Below are positions 12,001 through 23,431 of a stretch of DNA of 64,000 nt, piece by piece. Position 1 is the first letter of the stretch. Each line of letters starts with the position of its first letter. A program made the translations under genes and the position numbers. Below the pieces are notes generated by a model. The model made no database searches, was not told the origin of the DNA, and saw only the letters and a program-made list of their open reading frames with translations. The stretch comes from Coniochaeta sp. PMI_546 (Eukaryota; Ascomycota; Sordariomycetes; Coniochaetales; Coniochaetaceae), in contig MU271143.1 of assembly GCA_021432605.1 (NCBI GenBank), forward strand, positions 133,277 to 197,276, given 5' to 3'.

Positions 12001-12610
12001 TTACCAGGCCCGTGATGTGTTGCGCCTGAAGGCATTGATCTCCTGTTCCACGCGACGCGTACCATTGTCTTATGCAGCTTTGTCACATGTAGTTAACGTG
12101 CAACAGAACCTCTACAGGTAAATCCAGACGATGTCTGCGGAACCCTCCTGAACAGCCTATTGAATAGCCACCTAGATGTGCCACCAGCATCGGATTGCCT
12201 CGTGACGAGGGGCAACATTGATTCAAGACACGGCAGAACTACCGACACACGGCAGCATCCATATCCCGAGGTTGCTATTTCCGATGCTGTGCACTTCTCA
12301 AAGCCAGGTGCCAGGGCAAGGGCGAGCAAATGCCATTCTGTTTGTCCCTATGACAGCCGTAAGTGACGGTTTCAAATAGAAAGCTATGGGGGCCGCCATC
12401 TGGAAGCGATTCACACCACATATACCAATGTCCCGTGTTGAGTCGCCAAAATCAAGCTTCTAGATAATGCTTCCACAACGTTGCTCTCCACCCAACCGAG
12501 GCTGAGGCTGCCATGTCGGTAAAAACACCTTGGTGACGCCTCGCTAACACTGTCGACTTTATCTGCTGGTTGAAACATGCACTCAAATGCAAACACGACA
12601 GTGACAGGCC
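9093..12610. promoter_or_regulatory. 3.5-kb gene-free region upstream of ecm33
   Basis: Minus-strand sequence from 9093 to about 10080 is pyrimidine-rich (CTTCTC and TTCCC tracts), like a long fungal 5' UTR and promoter for ecm33. From 10100 to 12610 open frames are short, have no recognisable protein features and overlap in several frames. I see nothing I would call a gene; a non-coding transcript cannot be excluded. Confidence 0.45.
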
Positions 12611-13741
12611 TCACTCCAACGTACTAACATCAGTAGGCGTATCCTCCACCCTCCACATATACCACATGAACAAGCTCCGGTAAGGCCTGAACCGCGCGGC
12701 AATCTCCTCCATCTCCTTCTCGCCCATGTACTTCCACTTGCCCCCCTTTCCCTTCAACTTGGCCACATCCCTCCCCACAAACGCCGCCATGCCCCTCTGC
12801 ACGCCCAGGTCGCCGAGCGAGAAGACGTCCATCCGCTTGAGCCCGAAACAGGCGAACATCTCGACGCTCCAGCGGCCCAGACCGCGCACCGCCGTGAGCT
12901 TCTCGACGACCTCCTCGTACGGCGCCTCGGCGAGCATCGTGGCCGAGAGCTCGCCAGACACAAACTTCTCGGCCAGGCCCTGGACGTACTCGGCCTTGCG
13001 CTGCGAGAGGCCCGCGCTGCGCAGCTTCTCGATGGATGTCGCTGCCACCTGGGAGGGGTGAGGGAAGCGGCGCTTGGTCGCCTCCGGCCCGTCGGCGGAA
13101 GCGTCCTCCCCGTCGAACAGCGCCAAGAACCGGCCCTTGATGGCCTTCGCGGCGGCGCCGCTGACCTGCTGGCTGATGATGCCGCTGGCGAGGCTCTCGA
13201 AGGGGTCGATCTGCTCGGCTAGCCCTTCTGGGCTGAAGATGCGGCAGTGGTGCGCGTCGATGAGGCGCTTCATGCGCGGGTCGACCTTGATGAGGTGGGC
13301 GCAAGCTTCCTCTAGGAGGGTGGCGGTCGTGGTGCGATGGCCGTTGGAGAGCTTGGATGGAATTGCTTCCATGCTCCTGGGCTCTATGAGCCGAGAGGTC
13401 TCTGGCGAGAGGAGTGGTGCGTTTGTGAGGTTCGGATCAGCCAAGCGGTCTACCGCTGCGGGTCGTGGTCGCTTCACCGGTGTCACACCATCGGGGCCGG
13501 CGCCCTCCGTCATAAGGCCAATTGCACTGGGAGTAGGTGTTGCTGGTGGAGGAGCTGGTGCTGCTTTGGTTCGGCGCTTTTGCGGCGTCGAAGGGGCAGA
13601 TTTTGGTTGCTCAGGAGCCTCGTCGTTGACTTTGCGCTTGCGAGACTTGCTTGCTGGGACGGATGGTGGAGGCATAGAGACCGCCGTATCCCCATTTGCC
13701 TCGACCGACGCACTGAGACGCGCAGATCTCCGAGGCGCCAT
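12611..13741 (-). CDS. HhH-GPD DNA glycosylase, 3-methyladenine glycosylase (Mag1/AlkA) type
   Basis: Single exon of 376 residues from MAPRRSARL. The first 120 residues are a basic, Pro/Ala/Ser-rich tail with nuclear-localisation-like KSRKRK. The catalytic fold follows: FESLASGIISQQVSGAAAKAIKGRF, then the helix-hairpin-helix LTAVRGLGRWSVEMFACFGL, and the catalytic aspartate in SLGDLGVQRG (Asp about 311). This order is that of yeast Mag1 and bacterial AlkA, which cut alkylated purines from DNA to start base-excision repair. No Fe-S cysteine cluster is present, which argues against the Nth/MutY branch. The frame stays open upstream to 13906, with ATGs at 13858 and 13906 that would add 39 or 55 residues rich in Arg, Thr and Phe and nearly free of acids. 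This could be a mitochondrial leader made from a longer transcript. Confidence 0.9.
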   Translation of the reverse strand: MAPRRSARLSASVEANGDTAVSMPPPSVPASKSRKRKVNDEAPEQPKSAPSTPQKRRTKAAPAPPPATPTPSAIGLMTEGAGPDGVTPVKRPRPAAVDRLADPNLTNAPLLSPETSRLIEPRSMEAIPSKLSNGHRTTTATLLEEACAHLIKVDPRMKRLIDAHHCRIFSPEGLAEQIDPFESLASGIISQQVSGAAAKAIKGRFLALFDGEDASADGPEATKRRFPHPSQVAATSIEKLRSAGLSQRKAEYVQGLAEKFVSGELSATMLAEAPYEEVVEKLTAVRGLGRWSVEMFACFGLKRMDVFSLGDLGVQRGMAAFVGRDVAKLKGKGGKWKYMGEKEMEEIAARFRPYRSLFMWYMWRVEDTPTDVSTLE

Positions 13742-15668
13742 GCTGTATATCCGACAGCTTTGAGTCTCTGTGTAAGTGTAGAACGAAGGCCGTGTTGTGG
13801 AACGAAAGTGAAGCGCAAGATTGCAGGTTGGCGTGCGGGTAAAGCGAGTGAATCTCATCAACAGTAATCTCAATTCTAGAGTCGAAAGGAGCTCTCTTCT
13901 CAACAAGGTTCAATCGCAGGTTCTGGCTAGGTTAGACCTCGGATCTTCGGTCTCGAAATTTCATCAAAGGCTTCAATGACAGCGATGAATATCATTCATA
14001 CGAGAAACAAGACGGATCGTCTCCGGGGAGACGAGATATGTAAGCAGCAAGAGCTATGACGACAGAACCGAGAGATGAAACGCGCCTTTCGCGACATCAT
14101 TTCGGCGATACTGTCGCCTGGTCACATGACTCGAACCACGGGTCAATTAACCGTTGCCAGTAACACACCTGCTGTAAGATTACCTCTTATCTCATGTGCC
14201 AGATGAGGTACTCAAGGATAAAAGGTATCCGTAGACGTATGATTAGACGATCACACGACGGCCTCGTATCGTTGACGACCCGATAATGAGACCATTATAC
14301 TATTTGGATGCGATTCACTGCAGTTGGATGTCGTGCTACTCAAGCAAGCGATGGCATATTACTATTAAGCCACACGATTCCCTCAACAGAACTGACACAT
14401 AATGTGGCTTTTTGTTGACACACGGTGCCAGGCCACTGCTTTTAACATGCGCAATTCCAGGTCGCTACCTTACCTTACACTAGTAGGTACCTTATCTTGA
14501 GTCTCGAGATTTCTAACACGTGCCAGGACATTCAATAGGCGCAATCCCATCAATTGTTATTAGTGCTTTTGGCAAAGTCGACTTCCAAGAATAGAAGTGG
14601 ACTTGGGAGTTCAAAGCTCCTCTGTTTTGTGGTAGGTATACGTACCACCGCAGGTCCGGACCGAACTACATTTCCAACTGATTCAGCGAAGACGCCCCAC
14701 CAAGATCAGATGGGTTCTCCGAATGCGTCAGTTGCGTCCAAAGTTCATCATGCTCGCTTGAAAGGGGACACCTGCCAAAACTGCACTTGGACGGAGCCCC
14801 TTGGACTAGTCAGGTCCTTGCCGTACACGTATAGAGCTGTTCGGGAAAAAAGACATGCCGTGTAGAGGAAGCCGCTCCTTAGATGGCGAAATAAAAAAGA
14901 TGCTAGGATTTCTGAAGCTGGACTGAGAAACATAGACAGGCAAAACTAGCTCGGCTAGCTGAAGAACGATCTCGATTGAACTTAATTTGGCCGGAATTGT
15001 AGATAGGGCGGCTTGGCGCGGAATGGCACTGCGTAAATGTGTACACTACTATGGTGGTCTGCGTCTGAAGGCACTTCCGGCAGCCACACCCCCAAACTTT
15101 ACTGCTGTTAGCAATGGTGCCAGGCACCCTTCGCGCCAAAGAAAAAGACTCTGCCCGTCTGCCACGCGGAAAACCGGGCCCCTTGAAGTACAAAGCTCCA
15201 CCACAGCACCACGGCCACCGTGTTCTAGTGCGCCCCAGCTCGTTTCCTGATAGGCCATCTTCTGCCCCTAAACCAATCTGCCAGACTGGCCGACATCGAC
15301 TCTCCTTCGTCAGCTCTCGCAACTCAGCGCTGACACCGTATACGATCCCTCAGGCGCAATCCCGTGTATCCGGACGACGACCACCACGCGGATCATTTCC
15401 TTTCGTTCGCTACAATTCCCATTTTGGACGACGTGAGAACACTCAACGAATACAGCGGGCTCCGTTGCATGTCGGGCTACGAAAAGTCTCGCATTTGAAC
15501 TTCGACTCCGTACCTGATCTTCGGCCAATCGCCTGCGACTTGCCTATCAACGACAAGACCACGACGCAGAATAGGGACAGCACAGGGTTTCCGACTCGAT
15601 ACACGCATCGGATCTTCACCACATTGACTATCTCTGGGTGGTGTTAGGTGCCACCCGAAGAGCTCACG
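13742..15668. promoter_or_regulatory. Divergent promoter region, DNA glycosylase / mannosyltransferase
   Basis: 1.9-kb head-to-head gap. It carries one copy of the palindromic GGTACCTTA-type motif near 14486. The stretch 14990-15640 has long but featureless frames on both strands and is probably leader and promoter of the mannosyltransferase. No gene recognised. Confidence 0.45.
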
Positions 15669-17169
15669 ATGCTTCTTCCCAAAGGCGGCATCAACTGGAA
15701 GGCTGCCAGAGCTCAGCTTCCTCCGACAAGGGCAATATGGGTTCTCCTCACCAAAACCCGCTTCCTCCTCTTCATAGCCCTCGCCGGCGTCATACTATTA
15801 CTATGGCGAGGCATTAGCACGTCGGCGTCCGAAATGCAGAGGTGAGAATGCCTTTGCCCTGCTTATTATGCTGTCTAGAGGACTTGCAAGCTGACAGGTC
15901 GTCGTTTTTAGCTTCTACTGCTGGGGTCCGTCCAAACCACCGATGGACATGACCCTTAATGAGCAACAATCATGGAACGCCCACCTTCAGACGCCCGTGA
16001 TCTTCAACCATCACGCTCCACTCAAGGTCAATTCCTCGACTATCGAGCATGTCAACCTAAACCCGATCAAGTCGACCACCAAGGCCGTCTCCAACGAAGA
16101 GCGCGTCCTCCTCCTCACCCCTCTCAAGGACGCCGCTCCGTATCTCAGCAAATACTTTGAGCTGCTCGCCGAGCTGACATACCCACATCGCCTGATTGAT
16201 CTCGCCTTCCTCGTGTCTGATTCTACAGATGACACCCTCGCCGTCCTCGCCGCCGAGCTCGACCGCATCCAGAGGCGTCCGGATAAGGTCCCGTTCCACA
16301 GTGCCATGGTTGTCGAGAAGGACTTCAACTTCAAGCTCAGCCAGAATGTCGAGGACCGCCACGGGTTCGAGGCTCAGGCACCGCGCCGCAAGCTCATGGG
16401 CAGGGCGAGGAACTACCTCCTCGCCACCGCCATGAAGCCTGAGCATTCCTGGGTCTACTGGAGAGACGTCGACATTGTTGACAGTCCGAAGGAGATCCTC
16501 GAGGACTTCATTGCTCACGATCGGGATATCTTGGTCCCTAGTACGTTTTATGTCTGACTGATCGGGTCACTTTGAGCTCTTTACTAACGTATTCGGCAGA
16601 CATCTGGTTTCATAGATACAGAGATGGAAAGGATATTGAGGGACGATGTGAGTCGATTTAAGGACAATCGCCGCTGTCGCAATACTGACTGGAATAGTCG
16701 ACTACAATTCGTGGATCGACACGCCCAAGAGCAAGAAACTCGTCAAGACCCTCGATAAGGATGTCGTGCTAGCAGAGGGTAAGAGGGTCGCACTCCAGAC
16801 CGATAATGCGGTCATGCTAACGCAAATCTCTAGGCTACAAGCAGTATGACACTGGCCGGACATACATGGCGAAGATGGGTCACTGGACACAGAACAAAGA
16901 CGAGGAAATCGAACTTGACGGCATCGGCGGTGTCAATATCCTTGTCAAGGCCGACGTCCACCGATCAGGTACGACTTGAGACCCTGGTGTGATTCGGACT
17001 GAAGCTAACCCCCAAAACAGGTATCAATTTTCCATGCTATCCCTTCGAGAACCAAGCCGAGACAGAAGGCTTCGCCAAGATGGCCAAGCGAGCAGGCTAC
17101 GGAGTATACGGACTGCCTAATTACGTCGTCTGGCACATCGACACGGACGAGAAGCCCGGGAACGCGTAA
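15669..17169 (+). CDS. anp1: Golgi alpha-1,6-mannosyltransferase subunit, Anp1/Van1/Mnn9 family
   Basis: Six exons (15669-15841, 15912-16540, 16600-16647, 16698-16778, 16834-16968, 17021-17169) give 404 residues. It is a type II membrane protein: a short basic cytosolic tail, a transmembrane anchor about residues 32-47 (FLLFIALAGVILLLW), then the luminal catalytic domain. The sugar-nucleotide/metal motif is WRDVDIVDSP (DVD at 243-245), and LDGIGGVNILVKADVHRSG is well kept. The pattern DILVPNIWFHRY fits the Anp1/Van1 branch better than Mnn9. In yeast these proteins form the M-Pol complexes that start and extend the alpha-1,6-mannan backbone of N-glycans on wall mannoproteins, so the product would supply glycans for proteins such as Ecm33. 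All five introns are short, and all but the first fall in phase 1. Confidence 0.9.
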
Positions 17170-18222
17170 AAGATTTTCCCTTCGCTTTCCGGACTGTATT
17201 TTGTCGAACAATGGAGTTGGTACCCTGCTGCGACCGAAAGCGCAGAGCGCCGTGCGAGAACCGGCGATGCACATACCACGACCTCCGTGTAGGTATTTCC
17301 AGCTTAAACGGCGTTCAGGGCGGGACGGGATAATTCTACACTTTGGGACGGCTACCATACACACTGCCATAACATCACATCACATTACATCAAACAGATA
17401 GCCCTCTGATCTAGCTGCGACTTGTGCAAATAGCACAGCATGCTTGACAGAGGGTCGTCAATCACGACCATCCTTTCGCAAACCTCCACGGAAGGGTCGG
17501 AACATGGAGCATGCTTGCTGCGTTCATGCAGCAGGTTGGGAGGGGTAGAAGAAGAAGCTTGTTCAGCGGCGATTAATATAGACTCTTGGTTACGGCCGTT
17601 TGGCAGGCACTGGGGCTTGTAGCTCTCTGTTTCAGGGTGGCGGTCTGGAATTGACCGCAGACAGTCTGAGAGCTAGTTGGTGTACGGTAATTGGGTTGTG
17701 TTATAACAGTGTCTGAAGATGATATGGAAGCAGTCTTGAAAAGAGGCTAGAGAGTAATATATAAAACATCACTCATGGGAGGGCCCAATACGTATGGCAT
17801 GGTGCTTTATGCTCTTACCTCCTGTTGCCCAGCTACAACTTGGCAAACTTTCGCCGCTGTAGCTCGACGCCCTGTTGCACCGAATCGACATCAGTCTAGT
17901 GACTCGTAATAGGTCTGCGGTAAGAATCCGGGAGCCGTCTCTCTTCGCCTCGGAACAATAAATCCAGCCTCCAAGAGTTTCCTTTTCACAAGGGAGTGGT
18001 TAATTGTGCTTCGAAGAACAGTGCCTGGTCTATACACAAATACAAGTAGGTTCCCCTACAGCCTCTACAGGAGCCGTAACGATGCTGTACTCAACGCCAC
18101 AATCCTCCCTAACATACACTTCAACCCCCCTCCCCCCTTCTCTTCACAAACCACACCAGTCGACCCACTCCGCTCCCTTTTTCTCTCCTCTCCCACCAGA
18201 CAATACATCACAAGTTGCCCGT
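17170..18222. other. Convergent 3' gap, mannosyltransferase / QCR7
   Basis: 1.05-kb tail-to-tail space. No coding signal; T- and C-rich toward 18100-18200, probably the QCR7 3' UTR. Confidence 0.5.
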
Positions 18223-18723
18223 TTAATGGTTCTTGACCACGGTCAAGGTATCGAGGGCCTCCCTCTCGCGGCTCTCGGCCTCGAGGGCAGACAGCAGGGG
18301 GCCGAGATAGGGCTTGTCCTCCTCGGCCTTTGTCCAGTCGGCGCGGGGGAGGATCTTCTGCTGCAGCGACAGCTGGGTGGCGCGGCGGATGCGGAAGATG
18401 CGGTCGTAGCTCTGGCGGGGGGGCAGGCGCTTCAGGGCCTGCTGGACGTTCTCGTTTTCTTCCGAGATGAGGTCGTCGGCACTGTTTGCGGGGAAGAAAA
18501 AAACCCTTGTTAGCGTTCACCTCTCACAGGGAAAGGACCAATTGGGGATTTCTTTTCGAAGAAGAAGTGTTTGAAGGAGAGAGGACGAGAGAGAGTCGGA
18601 GACGACGTACTAGAGGCCGAGCTGGCGGTAGGAGGCGGCATTGGCGTACCAGGCGGCGGCGGGCTTGAACAGCTTGAGCAGCCACGGCCGGGCGGCGATG
18701 AAGGGTGCTAGACTGGCCGGCAT
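18223..18723 (-). CDS. qcr7: Cytochrome b-c1 complex subunit 7 (Qcr7)
   Basis: Exons 18723-18611 and 18481-18223 give 123 residues, the usual length for this subunit (about 122-130). The sequence carries the family pattern: YANAASYRQLGLYADDLI with the intron inside the tyrosine codon, then LKRLPPRQSYDRIFRIRRATQLSLQQKILPR and DWTKAEEDKPYL. It is a matrix-side helical subunit of respiratory complex III, contacting cytochrome b and needed for assembly. There is no cleavable presequence, as expected for this subunit. Intron length is 129 nt with a T-rich tract and a CTAAC branch site before the AACAG acceptor. Confidence 0.95.
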
Positions 18724-19879
18724 TGTGGGCGTAGGGCGTGTGTGAGCGTCGTGGTGGATGGAGGTGAGATTTGTCGGAGAGTGAAGCTGTAGAGATCCGG
18801 GCAGGTGGGAGCAGTTCGAGATGGAGCAACAAATTGCCGCGAGGCCGAATTGAGTCGCCAAATCAGACGACGTTGATTTTCGAGCGCAGGGAAGCTTCGA
18901 ACCCGGAAAGTCCCGTCACGTGTGGCTTGGCTGGCTGGCAGCTGTCAAGATCATGGTCTGTGCGGGGACAGCTATGAGGTAATTGCTACTATTTAGTAAA
19001 TGGTAGGGAACTTGAGGGAAGTCTGATTCGCGATAACCCACTTTGATAACGCTACGGAATGGCCTAGACAAAACTTTTGCTGGTGAAACTGAGTTTGGCC
19101 ATTGTTCAATTGACCGCTATTCTTTTGCTGTACGAAAAGGCGCTGTGTAGATAAACTGTCAGAAATAAAATAAAGAGTAAAAGTCTGTATACTGTCCTCC
19201 GTCATCGTGCTTCGGTACTGTACCTGAGGGATTGACCAAGCCAGCGTGCCTGTGTCTGGTCACTAATCTCTGCTTGTTGAGTGAGACGTACCGTGAACCC
19301 CCCACTAAACGAACAAAACCAAGCTTGCCGTCCGGCGGTCACCGGCCTCTGCAACGATTCACTCGCTGTACATACCTACCTGTATATGCCTCCTACATCA
19401 TACCCACCTGTTCCCACTTGGCCGTGCCTCGAACCCTTCCACCGTTCTTCGATTTCCAACTACCTGCTCGAACTCGATCCTAGACTCGCCAGTACAACAT
19501 CTTTTTAGACTCGCATCTCGCCTGCAGGGAACCGAGGTCTATGGCCCGTGATTATCGCTAGCCGAAGGAACGTGAAGGCCATTTTGCGTGGGAACTTCTT
19601 CCCCGCACACGGCACGCGAGACCACAGAGGGGAGGACCGGCCCAGGAATCACAGGAGAGGCTTCGTCTCGAATCTTTGGATTCCTGTCTCTCGCCAGCTT
19701 GCTTTTACACGATATTCCGTCTGAGTCCGGAGGCGCATCTTGTGTCGCGTCCGCATCCTCGGGGTCTCTGGGGAACGAAACCCAGGAACAGATACCCCCC
19801 CTTTGGCGAGTCGACTCGTTCGCATTTTCGGTGACTGTGCCCGAGGAGCACCACGAGGAGAAATAGAAGGAGGCCTTCC
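18724..19879. promoter_or_regulatory. Divergent promoter region, QCR7 / NAD+ carrier
   Basis: 1.16-kb head-to-head gap without recognisable coding sequence. Both neighbours encode mitochondrial proteins, so shared regulation is possible but not shown. Confidence 0.45.
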
Positions 19880-21362
19880 ATGTCACACGACGAACAGCAC
19901 CATCCAGTTTCTGGACCGTCACCAGCACTCGCGCGTTCAGAATATGGTGCGCCGAACTTCGCACCCTCCTACCCGCTGTCGTCCTACTCTCCCACAACTT
20001 CGGAACCACCTACAGCACCACACGGCGCCGCGCAGTCCACAGCGGTAGCCACTCGAGACATGCAGGCCCACGCCTCCGGGCCGACCTTGCTGAACAAATG
20101 GGCGGCCCACGCTTCCGACTCGCAGTTCAACGCTCTGGCCGGGGCAGTGGGAGGATTCACCTCAGGCGTCGTCACCTGTCCGCTGGACGTGATCAAGACC
20201 AAGCTACAAGCGCAGGGCGGGTTTGCGGCCGTGCAGAAGGGACGGCACGTCGGGCACCACAAGGTCTACGAGGGCTTGATAGGGACCGCTCGCGTGATAT
20301 GGCGAGAAGACGGGCTGCGCGGCATGTACCGCGGCCTAGGGCCCATAATCATGGGGTATCTGCCCACCTGGGCGGTCTGGTTTACGGTGTACAACAAGAG
20401 CAAGGTGTTGATGGCTCCATATCACGGTATGTTTTCCCGCCCCCTGATGGTTAAACCTGCCCCTTTGATCGCATCGACACTGACTTCCTCTGCTCTTAGA
20501 TAACCCCTTTGTAATAAGTTTCTGGTCCTCAATAATAGCCGGCGCGAGCAGCACGATCGTCACAAACCCGATATGGGTGATCAAGACGCGCCTGATGTCG
20601 CAGACAGGCCACCACAGCAGGCACAGCTTCTCACACTTCCCCAAGGGCGCTAACACCCCCACGTCCAGACCGACCCTGCACTCGCCGTGGCACTACCGGT
20701 CGACCCTGGACGCCGCGCGGAAGATGTACAGCTCCGAAGGGATCAAGTCCTTCTACTCCGGCCTGACCCCGGCCCTGCTGGGCCTGACCCACGTGGCCGT
20801 GCAGTTCCCGGCCTACGAGTACCTCAAGACCAAGTTCACCGGCGAGGGCATGGGCGGCGCCTTCTCCTCCGCCTCCCACCCCCACGAGGGCAGCACCCCG
20901 CAATGGGTCGGCGTGCTCTCGGCCTCCATCCTCTCCAAGATCCTGGCCTCGAGCGCGACCTACCCGCACGAAGTGATCCGCACCAGACTCCAGACGCAGC
21001 GGCGACCGGTACCCGGGCAGGAATACCTGGAAGGGCTGGGCGGAGCGGCGGGGGCCCCGCAGGCGGGCGAGGCAGGCGGCGTGGCGAGGACAAGTCACGG
21101 TAAGACCACCGGCCCCCCCAACCCGCCCGCACCGCAACAGAGCCAACAGCCTAGGTACAAAGGCGTTGTCATGACGTTCCGCACGATCCTGCGAGAGGAA
21201 GGGTGGCGGGCCTTCTACGCCGGCATGGGGACCAACATGATGAGGGCCGTGCCCGCCGCGACGGTCACGATGCTGACGTACGAGTACGTCATGCGGCAGC
21301 TGAAGCAGGCGAGGCAAGAGGGCCGCAGGGCGCTGGGGGAGGGGATGGATGATTCAAGCTGA
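19880..21362 (+). CDS. Mitochondrial NAD+ carrier (Ndt1/Yia6-like), SLC25 family
   Basis: Exons 19880-20426 and 20500-21362 give 469 residues. Three mitochondrial-carrier repeats are visible by their signature sites: CPLDVIKTK (Pro about 101), NPIWVIKTR (Pro about 206) and YPHEVIRTR (Pro about 338). Tryptophan in place of the acidic residue in repeat 2, together with PHE in repeat 3, is typical of the yeast Yia6/Yea6 (NDT1/NDT2) branch rather than of ADP/ATP carriers. The protein would import NAD+ across the inner membrane in exchange for nucleotides. A 90-residue Pro/Ser/Ala-rich N-terminus and a long Gly/Pro/Gln loop after repeat 3 make it longer than most carriers (about 300-370). The loop DNA at 21100-21154 looks like an intron but is read through here, because removing 55 nt would break the frame. 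A folate/FAD carrier is a weaker alternative. Confidence 0.88.
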
Positions 21363-22144
21363 AGAAGGTAGAAAAGCGAAAAAGAGAGGATGATGAGCAA
21401 GTCCGGGGTTTATCACTCAGCAGCATACTTAAGACGAAACGCGCCGGGGTGTAAAGAGAACGCCCGGTGTTCGGGGAGGAGCACCCGACGACAAGCGATA
21501 CCCTTCATTTCCACAGTTGTACGTACGGATAGACATACCTGGATCGGTTCGGCGACAAGCTTGGTCCAAGCTAGGGGAGGAAGCGATCAGTTTCTCGACT
21601 TTTCTTCTATCGTAAATCGAGCGCGAGCCATGGTTTCGATCGGCAGGCAGTAAGAACGGCGGGGCGACGGAGTACAAGGGGAAACTTCCATAAATTTCCT
21701 TTTATTGATTTTTTTTCCTTGTCGAATTTGCATGCATGGAGGGAGGCTTGGCATCTTTGAGGTGTTTCTGGTCTGCGTTGTGTGTACATACATAGCTGGT
21801 GTCCAGGTCGTCCAAGATAAGGGGAGGGGTTTGTCAGTCCTCCGTACAAAGAGATGTATCGTACAGCATCCGTCTTCTGCTCCGTGAATGAACAGCTGAT
21901 CCCACCAAGCCTTCTCAATGCGATACCCCGTTGTCCCGGCTCCGAAATAGACGTAGGTTGCATGTGGCTGATTTGGCGCTGTCTTGTCAACTGCTCCTCC
22001 ATATATTCCGCACATGGCCTCTATCCCAGACGATGCGGCACTCAAGTCGCGCGTCTGCTCATCCTTCCTTGCTGTCACCAGGTCCGCGAGGACGTTGACC
22101 GAATTTCTCATGGACCTTGGCTCGTTAGCTATCTGTCTCCTTGC
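21363..22144. other. Convergent 3' gap, NAD+ carrier / small membrane protein
   Basis: Minus-strand frames of up to 174 codons are open at 21587-22111 but show no domain. They overlap each other in different frames and contain cysteine- and histidine-rich nonsense; I treat the stretch as 3' UTRs. Confidence 0.4.
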
Positions 22145-22344
22145 CTAGCTGGCTGTAGGCAGACCATCGGCGCGGTGGTTACTCACAGCGTTTTCCCTAG
22201 CTCTTCGGATGGAGGACCGCGTGTAACTGTCGAAGAACCGTCTCAGCACAGGCAAGTTGCCCGTATAGTTACGCTCAGAAACTGCAATCAAGAGACTCAC
22301 AGGAACAGCAAGCAGGCCATGGTAAAAGCAGCCGCTGGCGCCAT
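22145..22344 (-). CDS. Small single-pass membrane protein, about 41 residues, function unknown
   Basis: Two exons, 22344-22301 and 22226-22145, join in phase to a hydrophobic N-terminus and a basic tail: MAPAAAFTMACLLFLYTR then SSIRRARENAVSNHRADG. The intron (22227-22300) has a GTGAGT donor and a CGACAG acceptor. This pattern, a short membrane anchor followed by YTRSSIxxAKxNA and an HRxADG-like stretch, recalls a family of tiny conserved hypothetical proteins in Pezizomycotina, perhaps organellar; I cannot name a role. A second good donor (GTGAGT) follows at 22186, right after RENA. If it is used, the C-terminus would come from further downstream and differ from the one given. The length is therefore provisional. 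Confidence 0.5.
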
Positions 22345-23431
22345 TATCGTCTATTGTGTTCTTGTCAGCCATGCAATGCGATCAATTATGCATACCACAA
22401 CAGTATAGGAGAAATATGTACCCGCGGCGTGATGTTTCCCCTCGGTGCCATTGTAGCTGTTTTACGATTAAACAAGAGGTTATGGCTATAAGTCAACAGA
22501 TGAACGAGATATGAGCCCTTCGACGAATCATTTCATGGTCAATAGACTGGTAACTTTGTTGTCGTGGTCTCATATGTTTGCTTAAGGAGAATAATGGTCT
22601 GATTTCGAGGTTGCCAAATAAGACAGCCCACTTAACCCACACCTATGCTGTACCTACTTGAAGTCGAACGGGGAGAGCATAATCAATCGAGTTCTAAAAA
22701 GCAATCTTATTCTCTATGTGAGCTACAAGTTCTATGACAATTGAATGTCTCCGATTGACATGTAGCCTATAGGCAGCTTGTTGCTGTCCAACCGTATAAG
22801 AAGAGCCCAGGCGGTAATCGAGCTGCGGTAACAAGAGCAGACGAGACAGACGACAACATCCAACACGGTTCGCCTGATGAAACTTTGACAGCAACATGAC
22901 CTCCACGTAATGATGTGTGCAAACTACCCTGTTCCAAGTAGAGATTTCCTACCTTGTGCAAACACTGTTAATAAGGAAGCAGTCTATATCCTCCGCCCAT
23001 AACCTACGTCGGCAGCAATGTCTTAAACAAGAACATCCACGACTCCACGATCAAAAGAGCAAAAAAAGGGGCGTTTCAATCTTTGCAATACACGATCTAT
23101 GTGTTCAAATAACCCCATGACATGCCGCCTACGCCAGTCTAGATGCATGATTCATGATTTCCTTCCCGTCGTTCGACTCGTAGAGATAGGAGTGTGTGTG
23201 TAAAACCAAAAGCAAACAAAAGAAAAAGAGCAAAAACGCCAAACACAGAAAACAGTATGGGTAAACGACAGTGTAATGTTGGGTTGGACTCCCCATGGTC
23301 AGGTACCCGTCCAAGTAAACTCCGCATAAGTCACAGTGAACACGACAAGATCATCTGGATCCAATATCGTGCTGTGCGTTGTGATGTGATGAGCTTAGAA
23401 TCCGAGTCCAGCATCACGGTGGCCTTTCAGC
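22345..23431. other. Intergenic space between small membrane protein and Atg2 genes
   Basis: Upstream region of the small gene and 3' region of atg2, both minus strand. AT content is higher than in the genes. No gene recognised. Confidence 0.45.

Noticed and set aside
15114-15647. Open frame of 177 codons upstream of the mannosyltransferase
   Set aside because: Arg/Pro/Ser-rich with no pattern; position fits leader and promoter of the downstream gene.
20631-21317. 228-codon frame antisense to the NAD+ carrier
   Set aside because: Composition (Arg, Gly, His, Leu) is that of a shadow of the carrier gene; no domain.
21587-22111. Minus-strand frames downstream of the small membrane protein
   Set aside because: Could only be its 3' coding part if the donor at 22186 is used with a particular acceptor (near 22069); the resulting peptide has no family likeness, so it was left out.
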